Source of the DNA: Discostella pseudostelligera
Taxonomy: Eukaryota; Bacillariophyta; Thalassiosirophyceae; Thalassiosirales; Thalassiosiraceae
Direction: 5' to 3'
DNA: 57,204 nucleotides
Assembly: GCA_036940085.1 (NCBI GenBank)
Contig: JALLBK010000457.1
Location: forward strand, 1-57,204
Each line of letters opens with the position of its first letter. The stretch's first letter is position 1. The notes beneath the pieces were generated by a model that was not told the DNA's origin, made no database searches, and saw only the letters and a list, made by a program, of their open reading frames with translations. The position numbers and the translations under genes were made by a program. Of this stretch, positions 46,583 to 54,186 are shown piece after piece.

Positions 46583-47309
46583 CTTGTAAATACGCGGTTG
46601 GGGTATGATATTTCTCTCTGTGTCGGCTACCTATGCGGTGATGATGATTTGGGTTGACCTACGACTACGACGACGACAATGATGATAAGTCATTCGCGCG
46701 CACACCACTCCTCTTGCTTCTCTATTCATTCACAGCGGTCCCGATGAGATTCTCTTATCTCTAGTCGTTGGGTGGCGAAGACGACTGCCGCCATTGGCAT
46801 AGGGAAGGCGAGGGGAGATTCGATTTATCGGTACTAGGAGTATTGGTATTGGCTATTGCTATTGGGGTCGACCAACTTTTTCGACGATGGTGCAACTAAC
46901 ATACAACTCTCCATCCCAGGATTCGTGTGTGTTGTTGCTACGCTACTGCTACTAACAGTTCCGGATGGCTCCGGCTGGTTCCGGATGAGCGAATGCATAG
47001 GGCTGAATAGGGCTGCATGCATGCAGCCGGCCGGAAATCACATCGGGCCTTTCCGCTCTTGCTTGCTTTCTTTCTGGGCTGGTTTAATGGCGGGAGCAGC
47101 CACGTGGAGTAAGTATTTTGGCGGGAGCCACGTGGAGGCCGCCTTTTGGAAGGAGAGTGTTGGCGGGAAAGCTCAGCGCGGCAGACACACAACAAAACTC
47201 ATAAAATCAAAACCACCAACAAACCATGACCGCCGATGGGGCAACATCCACTCCGTAGGGACGGGGGCACTGAATAGGGCTTATATGATCTCTTGAACCA
47301 AGTAAAATC
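46583..47309. promoter_or_regulatory. Divergent NB-ARC/LETM1-like promoter with tandem composite element
   Basis: This 727-bp gap holds a dense cluster: TGGCGGGAG (47088-47096), CCACGTGG (47100-47107), TTTTGGCGGGAG (47116-47127), CCACGTGG (47128-47135) and TTGGCGGGAAA (47160-47170). The unit GGCGGGAG plus CCACGTGG occurs twice, with 3 and 0 bp between its parts. The rest of the region shows no gene; it has a short repeated TTCCGGATG near 46960-46990. Confidence 0.6.
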
Positions 47310-49025
47310 ATGTGGCGAATCAATTATTACCATTGTTCATCTCGCAAGATCGCCACCATCATCGAACGAACAGTCTCAGCCTCGAGGTGTGACAATCAAT
47401 ACCAATACCATCATCGTCATCGTCATTCACTACTGCCAACAACAGCCCGATGTCGTCATTCGAATTCCAAAAATGATATCACGTTGGAATCGTCGCCATC
47501 ATCATCGGCATCGACATCGTCAAAATCAACATCGCCATCGTCATCAATAATTCAAATAGCCTCCTCCATGGTCCAGCCACTCCACTCTCTACTACACAAA
47601 ATACAACAATTCCAAAATGGACTAAGCCGTCTCAAATTCGATTACCTCCGCTCACTTTACATCCAAGACGCAGAATTGACACGACAACATCTCCAACGCA
47701 AGATTCGATCCAATTATGAACAATATAGACAAAGGCTACATAGTTGTAGGAGGCATGGTGGTATTAGACAAGTGGTGCATCTGCCGGGGAAAGAAATGAC
47801 ATCCATTTCATCAAATTCATCCTCGTTGAAAATTTTAGCATATCCAGAACAGGAGAAGAAGAATGAGGCTGGTCCAATAATAAGCAACAACAATGTCGGC
47901 AACAATTCACTCATCTTGCATCATCAAAATGATCATCATAACAAACAACTCCCATTATCCAAGCAACACCGTCGTTCCCAAGAACATCTCCGTGCTCTCA
48001 CTCGTGATCTCCAAACAACCCTACCCACCGTAGCTGCCTTCCTCTTCATCCCCTTCTTTGGATACGCCTTCCTACTATTAGGCATGATGTTCCCTCGTGT
48101 ACTATTAAGTCGACAATTCCATACTACTGAACAACGATGGGAATTTGCCATGGTGGAATATTCCCAACGACAAACATGGTTTGATAGATTGAATACTGAT
48201 TTTTGGGGAGGATGTATGAGACAAATGCCGAAATTGAGGCTGGTATCCTGTCAATCAAAGGAAGAGAAGAAGGATGAGGATCAGAACGAGAGCTCGATTG
48301 CGGAATTGGAATTCAAAGAACGAACAGTTGTTGGCCATCACGATGAGAGCATCCTTCTTCCATTCTTAGAGCCATTGACCTACGTGGAAATGGATGCCGC
48401 TGGGCCGGTATTTGACAGTCAGTCCATGCGTAGACTTTACAATCTATGTCGGCACAATTTCAGCAGAAGTACCAGTACTAGCAGCAGCAGCAGCAGCAGC
48501 AGCAGGTATTCCATCCTGGACCATCTACAACCCACACATTTGCATTCCATTGCTTTAGCGAACAATCTTGCAACGACAGTGGCACTTCCTCCAACTTTGG
48601 CCCCTATGGTTCTACAAACGTGTGTACCATCCATATATTTGAAACGCAGACTAATTACCTTGGCGGAAGACATAATACTCGATGATATTGCATTAATTGA
48701 GGAGGGTACGATATCATCCGAATGTATGGGGTTGACAGATGAAGAGGTATTGGAGGCATGCTGGATACGTGGATTGCCCATGGGCAAGGAGGGCGAAGTG
48801 CACATGTTGCGAAGGCTGCTGAAGCATCATTTGCAAATGATGGAACCTATCATGGCATGTAGCATCGGTAGTTCTGCTCGAGGTGGTACAAGTCCAACAT
48901 TGTGCTCGAAGGGAGAATTGGTTCGTGATAGAATACTCATTCTGCTCGTCTTGCATTTGGCTACTATTCGGTACAGTATGAGGAAAGAGTCAATGTTGAG
49001 TGCTTCGCGAATGCATTTAATGTAG
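47310..49025 (+). CDS. LETM1-like mitochondrial inner-membrane protein
   Basis: The single exon encodes 571 residues. The N-terminus is Arg/His/Ser-rich and almost free of acids, suggesting a mitochondrial presequence. A hydrophobic segment at ~238-262 (LPTVAAFLFIPFFGYAFLLLG followed by MMFPRVLLS) matches the LETM1 membrane helix with its Pro and the FP that follows. The C-terminal ribosome-binding-like domain has YLKRRLITLAEDIILDD, ISSECMGLTDEEVLEACWIRGLP, and RRLLKHHLQ. LETM1 proteins mediate K+/H+ or Ca2+/H+ exchange or bind mitoribosomes. No EF-hand was seen, so LETMD1-type function is possible. A poly-Ser stretch interrupts the domain. Confidence 0.72.
   Translation: MWRINYYHCSSRKIATIIERTVSASRCDNQYQYHHRHRHSLLPTTARCRHSNSKNDITLESSPSSSASTSSKSTSPSSSIIQIASSMVQPLHSLLHKIQQFQNGLSRLKFDYLRSLYIQDAELTRQHLQRKIRSNYEQYRQRLHSCRRHGGIRQVVHLPGKEMTSISSNSSSLKILAYPEQEKKNEAGPIISNNNVGNNSLILHHQNDHHNKQLPLSKQHRRSQEHLRALTRDLQTTLPTVAAFLFIPFFGYAFLLLGMMFPRVLLSRQFHTTEQRWEFAMVEYSQRQTWFDRLNTDFWGGCMRQMPKLRLVSCQSKEEKKDEDQNESSIAELEFKERTVVGHHDESILLPFLEPLTYVEMDAAGPVFDSQSMRRLYNLCRHNFSRSTSTSSSSSSSSRYSILDHLQPTHLHSIALANNLATTVALPPTLAPMVLQTCVPSIYLKRRLITLAEDIILDDIALIEEGTISSECMGLTDEEVLEACWIRGLPMGKEGEVHMLRRLLKHHLQMMEPIMACSIGSSARGGTSPTLCSKGELVRDRILILLVLHLATIRYSMRKESMLSASRMHLM
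48480..48505. repeat. (AGC)n trinucleotide repeat encoding poly-Ser
   Basis: About eight AGC units lie in frame inside the LETM1-like gene and encode a Ser run. It is likely length-polymorphic. Confidence 0.9.
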
Positions 49026-49127
49026 ACCTCTGTGATTTGTAAATAATCTAATTGTTAACAAAGTCCTTATAGTGAATAAATTGCAAACAGCGTATGCATT
49101 ACCGATTGCAATCGAATGCCAAAACGA

Positions 49128-49383
49128 TCGAAAGCAAAAATGCATTAGCCTGCGACGCAGGACACAACATACCTCCACCCTAGTACTGACCTACTATGAA
49201 GTTGAGATGCACAAGTTCGACGGTCAGCAACATGTCATGCCAAGTCAAAACGCAAAATTTTGAAAGGGATTACCCCTCGAAAGCAAAAATGCATTAGCCT
49301 GCGACGCAGGACACAACATACCTCCACCCTAGTACTGACCTACTATGAAGTTGAGATGCACTAGTTCGACGGTCAGCAACATG
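49128..49383. repeat. 107-bp direct repeat, two copies 149 bp apart
   Basis: 49128-49234 and 49277-49383 are nearly identical, with one clear mismatch (ACAAG versus ACTAG near the 3' end). The bases after each copy also look related, ending in CAAAATTT(T)GA. No open frame was recognised; the repeat lies downstream of the LETM1-like gene. Confidence 0.9.
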
Positions 49384-49504
49384 CATGCAATTAAAGTCAT
49401 TATGCAAAATTTGACAACGACCTTGACGGACAACTCTTGAGGAACTTCTCGAGGGGCGCTCTTGATTCTTGAGGTGCATTGGTGAAATGATTCACATTGG
49501 TTAG

Positions 49505-49900
49505 TTGAGTATCCGAATCTGAATCAACAAGTTCATAATGAAGTGACGTACCTTTGGCGGTTGGTTGAGTCAGATGATGGTGGAGAGGAGCCCATAACAA
49601 CTCAACCAACCGCCAATTCAGTCCTGATGACTTCCTACAGCGCAGGACAAACCTCCACACCCTACTCGAGCATTACTTTGAATGAGATTTGAGTATCATC
49701 CGAATCTGAATAAACAAGTTTATTATGAAGTCACGTACCTCTATGGCGGTTGGTTGAGTCAGGTGATGGTGGAGAGGAGCCCATACCCATAGCGACGAAC
49801 AACTCAACCAACCGCCAATTTACTCCTGATAACTTCCTGCAGCACAGGACAGACACCTCCAAACCCTGCTTTGCACTCGAGCATTACGTTGAATGAGATG
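49505..49900. repeat. Diverged tandem repeat carrying inverted repeats
   Basis: A unit beginning TTGAGTATCCGAATCTGAAT and containing GGCGGTTGGTTGAGT occurs at about 49505-49675 and 49690-49885, with a third partial start at about 49903. Each full copy has inverted arms: 17 bp at 49554-49570 and 49600-49616, and 16 bp at 49744-49759 and 49802-49817. They could fold into hairpins with loops of 29 and 42 bases. Origin unknown. Confidence 0.8.
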
Positions 49901-49934
49901 TAAGTTGAGTATCTGAATCTGAATAACACCTTGG

Positions 49935-51635
49935 TTAGGTGATGAGCCTTGCTGATCTTCTGACCATGCCATGCTTTGGGTGGTGAACCCAAATGGATCC
50001 AAACAGTAGCTCCTCGGGTGCAACAGACGCTCCACCAGTTGGTTCATTTGCCTCATTGTTGAAAGGAGAAGGTGAGGTATTAATCCCATCCTCGTCATCG
50101 GTGGTTGTGGGTGCATTGTCGTCATCCTCGTCGTCATCGTCCTTATCATCTTCTTCAAAAGACATGTTGATGTTGGTGGTGGTGATGACGACACTGTTAC
50201 TGCTACTGCTGATGATGATGCTGATGATGCTGATCTCCTCCCCAATAAGGGTTGAGTAATCACCGCTGCCCGAATATTCCAATGATGATACATCGTCTGT
50301 TCCCTCCAGACTCCTCCTCCCAAAGTCAACCGGCAGTGAAAAGTAATAGTTGTTACCGTTGTCCTCATCGTCCTCATCGTCATCTTCAATTGACATATTG
50401 GTGGTGGTGGTGGTGGTGGTGGTGGTGACGACACTGTTGTTGCTGCTGCTTCTGCTGCCGCTGCTGACTTTGTTGTTGATGTTGCTGATGCTGCTGCTCC
50501 AATTGCTGTTGCTGCTGGTGCCGTTGATGAAATGGCTGTCGCTGTTGGCTGTTGCTGCTGGGAATGAAGCGGCAGTTCGATGGAGTAGTGACTCATCTAT
50601 CTCCTCCTCGATTATTGGCTCACAGTCCATCTCCACGACATCAACATCATAGCAGGTCAAATCCTCCTCGCCGACCTCTTCCCCAAAGAGAGTGATGAAT
50701 GGAGGAGGTGAGTTGTTGTTGTTGGTGATGGGTGCAGTGTTGTTGATGTTGATCATGTTGATGTTGGCGACTTTGGCAGAAGGCTTCCGGTAGAGTGGTG
50801 GTCGACGGTGGTTCCTCGCAGGTAGCACATTCTGAGTCTGAGCACTCCTGCATCTGTGCGGCATGCTGTTGAAGCCAGATGAATTGATGGTTTCCTTATT
50901 CTTGTTGTTGCTGCTGAGTCTGCCGCTTCTGCCGCCGCGGTTGTTGTTATTCTTGTTATTGTTGTTGATGATGATGATATTGTTGTTGCCACTGCTGCTG
51001 CTGTTGTTGTTGCTGTTGCTGCTGTTGCTGCTGGTGCCGTTGCTGCCGCTGCTATTGGCAATGAGGTTGTGGAAGTCGCTGACGCTGCCATTTGGATTGT
51101 TGTTGAAGAATGTCCACACTTCCGGAAGTGGCATTTTGTTGCTATTGCTGTTGCTGGTGACACAAGTTGCATCGAAACCCCGGTGCAAGTTGTTGTTGAT
51201 GTTGATGTTGATGTTGATATTGTTGTAGATATTGTTGTTGATGATATTGTTGTTGATGATGTCGCTGCTGCTGAAGTTGCTGCTGCTGCTGATGTTGCTA
51301 TGGTTGCTGCCCAGAGGCACGTCGAATAACTCATCGATCTCCTCCTCACAAGTTGCATCGAACCCCCGGTGCAAGTTGTTGTTATTGTTGTTGTTGATGT
51401 TGATATTGCTGCTGCTAATGCTGCTGTTATTGTTGTTGTTGTTCCACTGACGCTGGCGGAGAATAAATGGATCGGTGAAGAAGTCATACATGTCGAAGGC
51501 GATGTTGATGATATCCCCCAAAATGGAGTTCATGAGGATGATGCCGACGACAATGAAGACTGCATCCGCCAGGCGGTGGGCGATCATCATGTCGAAGAAC
51601 CACATGATGATTTCAATGTTGATAAAGTTGATCAT
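49935..51635 (-). CDS. Asn/Ser-rich orphan protein with N-terminal membrane segment
   Basis: This is an open frame of 566 residues. The N-terminus is hydrophobic (MMIAHRLADAVFIVVGIILM, residues ~15-35) and could be a signal anchor. The rest is dominated by Asn, Ser and Ile runs and acidic blocks (EDDDEDDEDN, EEDDKDDDDEDDDN). Internal segments recur: LHRGFDATC appears twice after Asn runs, and TTTNMS(I/F)E plus an acidic block appears twice. It ends FGSIWVHHPKHGMVRRSARLIT. No family was recognised. Other frames across the TTG/TGC-rich region are also open, so coding status is uncertain; the distinctive non-repetitive ends favour this frame. Confidence 0.45.
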   Translation of the reverse strand: MINFINIEIIMWFFDMMIAHRLADAVFIVVGIILMNSILGDIINIAFDMYDFFTDPFILRQRQWNNNNNNSSISSSNININNNNNNNLHRGFDATCEEEIDELFDVPLGSNHSNISSSSNFSSSDIINNNIINNNIYNNININININNNLHRGFDATCVTSNSNSNKMPLPEVWTFFNNNPNGSVSDFHNLIANSSGSNGTSSNSSNSNNNSSSSGNNNIIIINNNNKNNNNRGGRSGRLSSNNKNKETINSSGFNSMPHRCRSAQTQNVLPARNHRRPPLYRKPSAKVANINMININNTAPITNNNNSPPPFITLFGEEVGEEDLTCYDVDVVEMDCEPIIEEEIDESLLHRTAASFPAATANSDSHFINGTSSNSNWSSSISNINNKVSSGSRSSSNNSVVTTTTTTTTTNMSIEDDDEDDEDNGNNYYFSLPVDFGRRSLEGTDDVSSLEYSGSGDYSTLIGEEISIISIIISSSSNSVVITTTNINMSFEEDDKDDDDEDDDNAPTTTDDEDGINTSPSPFNNEANEPTGGASVAPEELLFGSIWVHHPKHGMVRRSARLIT

Positions 51636-52475
51636 TTTTTATTTTTCGTTTTTGATGATAATAAGTAGTAATGTTGATATTGTTGCCGTTGCCGTTGCCG
51701 TTGCCAATGCTGATGATATTGCCTATTGCTGTTGATATCAATTGTTTGTTGATGATGTTGCTGTTGTTGTTGTTAGCTACATCGACGTAGGTGGAATGTT
51801 GTTGCAGCGGCGGTTGGGCTTTAAGGTGATTGTTGCATCGTCTAATATAGATAGACATCGGTGGTGATTGTTGCTTCATAGTAGTGGGGCTGTGGTGGTG
51901 GTTGGGGTTGGGGGCTGGGGAGATTGTTGTTGCATGGTGATGGAAGCCGACAGCATTATTTTACAACGAGGCTGTGCTGCTTGTGCCTGTTGCTGCTTTG
52001 GCTGCGGTGGCTGATCGAACATCGTGTTGTTGCTGCATGGGGAGGGAGAGACGATGAGACGACGCCAACTCGTTATCATAGCAATATTATTCATTCATGT
52101 CGATTGAGCAAGCGATGATTCTGGCCTCTGCCAATGATGTCTTTTTGCTCTGAAAATTCCTGTGTTGCTGTGAACTGGGTGCGAATATTTCCCGCCGAAC
52201 TCCAAGAATTTGTCCACGTGGAAGACTCGATAAGATCATGTGCCACGTGTACATGGCAAGGGAGAATGCAGGCAGAGTGCAGAGGACTGCAGAGGAGTAG
52301 ATGCAGAAAACTTTCTAAGGGCAATAAATGGCAATTGACAATGAAAAAAAAGAGATTCGGCAATACATATTTACACGGCATATGGATTATGGATTCTCAG
52401 CGACCCCATCCAATACCGATTGCTATGCATGCTGTTATTGCCCCCACCTCATCCTCTCTCTTCGTTTCTCAACAC
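51636..52475 (-). promoter_or_regulatory. Upstream region of the Asn-rich orphan, with E2F-like and CACGTG boxes
   Basis: This 840-bp stretch lies between two minus-strand genes. Its left part is rich in GTTGTTG and TTGCCG repeats. TTTCCCGCC at about 52188-52196 is followed by CCACGTGG at 52214-52221 and CCACGTGT at about 52243-52250, the same pair of boxes as in other promoters of the window. No gene was recognised. Confidence 0.45.
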
Positions 52476-53574
52476 CTAATCGGAATCACATTCATCCAAC
52501 AATCCTGCAGTCTCCATCTGCCCCGATCGTCCGGCTCTTGCCGAAAATCCACTCACATTATTTGTCTCCTCCACCATTGGGTCAGAACTAGTCAATGCCA
52601 CCACGCCAATCAATAGTGGTAATGGATTGCCCGTCATAAGACTTAGTGTGTATCCCGCATATGCCGGTAGGAGCTGCTGCAATGCCGCCTTCTCTGTTCG
52701 GATTTGACATCGTCTTTCTACCGGAGATAGGAATTCGGCAATTTCCGTCTGTCGATCGAGGTTGTGGGTGTCACTGTATCGTGTGATGGTCTTGAGAAGT
52801 TTTTTGCAGAGTGCTTGTCCTATTGAGAGCTGGGAGGAGGACGAGGTGGCGGTGGATGCATTCGTATTAGTGGTGGCTTGGGATTGTTGTTGATCCTCCT
52901 GAGGTGATGCTGGGTTCTTCTCTGCCGATAAAGAAAGGAGAGCACTCAATTGCGCATAGGATACAGGCTTCTCTTCGTCATCATGCTCATCATCGTTGTT
53001 ATCTCCCCGTCGTTGTTCTCCTCTTCTATCATTATCATCATCGCGACGTCCAGCATTACTTTTCCGATGGGTACTACCCTCGTCCTCTTTGACATATAAA
53101 TACATTTCAAACTCCTCATCCTCAATTTCATTCTTCACCACTTGTTCTGGATATCGTTCGGGATATTCAATCATTGCATATAGGAGCGAGTGTTCAATTG
53201 GCGTCACAAACCCGGAGGGTGGGTAAGAGAAATGCAATGCATTGCGTGCCATGTTTTGAATGGCGTTGGCTTCGGTTCCCACGGGTGCGGTTGTGGTTGT
53301 TGTTGTTCGTCCCTCTCCTCTATTTGTAGTACGTTGTTGGTGGTGCAATCGACGACTTTTGCGGTTGGAAATCCAATTACCAATGGCCTGGCCTAGCGGA
53401 TTGTTGTTGTTGCTGTTGCTGTTATTGGCATTGCNTGTTGCTGTTATTGGCATTGCGTCGACCACCGTAGTTGGACCGGCCAGTGCCCTGGGTGCTCCGT
53501 TGCCTATTATTGATGCCGTTGTTCCGCCAGTTATCGCCACTGTCTGCATTGTCTCTGTACCGCGGTTGATTCAT
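52476..53574 (-). CDS. Unknown protein with conserved-looking central block
   Basis: Counting the 21-bp duplication at 53414-53456 once, a start at 53574 gives 358 residues. The first ~70 are Asn/Arg/Gly-rich (MNQPRYRDNADSG). A less biased block contains NAIQNMARNALHFSYPPSGF and LLYAMIEYPERYPEQVV, then an acidic/Arg linker, then LSIGQALCKKLLKTITRYSD. A hydrophobic stretch near the C-terminus (YAGYTLSLMTGNPLPLLIGVVAL) could be a membrane segment or buried helix. No family was recognised. The gene's 5' side faces the CRAL-TRIO gene across a 612-bp gap. Confidence 0.55.
53414..53456. other. Assembly artefact: 21-bp direct duplication around a single N
   Basis: Bases 53414-53434 are repeated at 53436-53456 around an N at 53435, within a GTT-repeat context. 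Counting it once joins the N-terminal MNQPRY frame to the main frame of the unknown gene. Confidence 0.8.
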
Positions 53575-54186
53575 TCTGCTCTATGGAGTCGACAACACGA
53601 CGAACGACGAGAAGAGGGAGCCGACGCCGACGACAGTTGTGTGACCACCCAAAATTATTGATTACGAAAATTGCGGCTCCGCAACAAGCCAATTCTTCTA
53701 GCGACTCGACCGGGTCGTGAACAGAGATTGAGCGTAATGAAAATAGCAATAGCACTGCCGAGCCCCACCCAAGACCATTCAATGGAAGCCGTACTAGCGT
53801 AGCAAGTACAAAGTAGCATGGAGCAAATGGCAAGATGCAAGCCTCTTCTTTATTTCTCTAGAGAAGACATCTCGTGCACTCATCGTTGTGGTTGTGCGTG
53901 GTCAAAGCTGGTCAAAGCATGCAAGGTTCAGGTCCTTCCGTCGTCGGGTTTTGGCCACTGCTTTGGCGCGCTACTTTTAAAGGCGGGAAGAAAGCAGAAT
54001 GTACTGAATTCCTACGCAAACAATTTGGAGAAAATGGCGGGAAGCGGCTCCTTCTCTCACGCTGGTCCTGACGCCAGACAGACATGATGATGTGATCTTC
54101 TGATCTTCTCCAAACTCCAAACAACAACACCAACAAACACCAACGACAACAAGCGACGACGACATCTATCATCATCATCATTGACC
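53575..54186. promoter_or_regulatory. Divergent promoter of unknown and CRAL-TRIO genes with E2F-like boxes
   Basis: This 612-bp gap contains TTTGGCGCGC (about 53962-53971), AGGCGGGAAG (about 53981-53990) and ATGGCGGGAAG (about 54034-54044), a three-site E2F-like cluster closer to the CRAL-TRIO start. No gene was seen. Confidence 0.5.

Noticed and set aside
49128..49900. CRISPR-like repeats
   Set aside because: Only two or three long, diverged units without regular spacers, in a eukaryotic context.
49820..51487. Long open frames in other frames over the Asn-rich region (Ser/Thr/Ala-rich and Leu-rich translations)
   Set aside because: They arise from the TTG/TGC trinucleotide composition, which has few stops in any frame.
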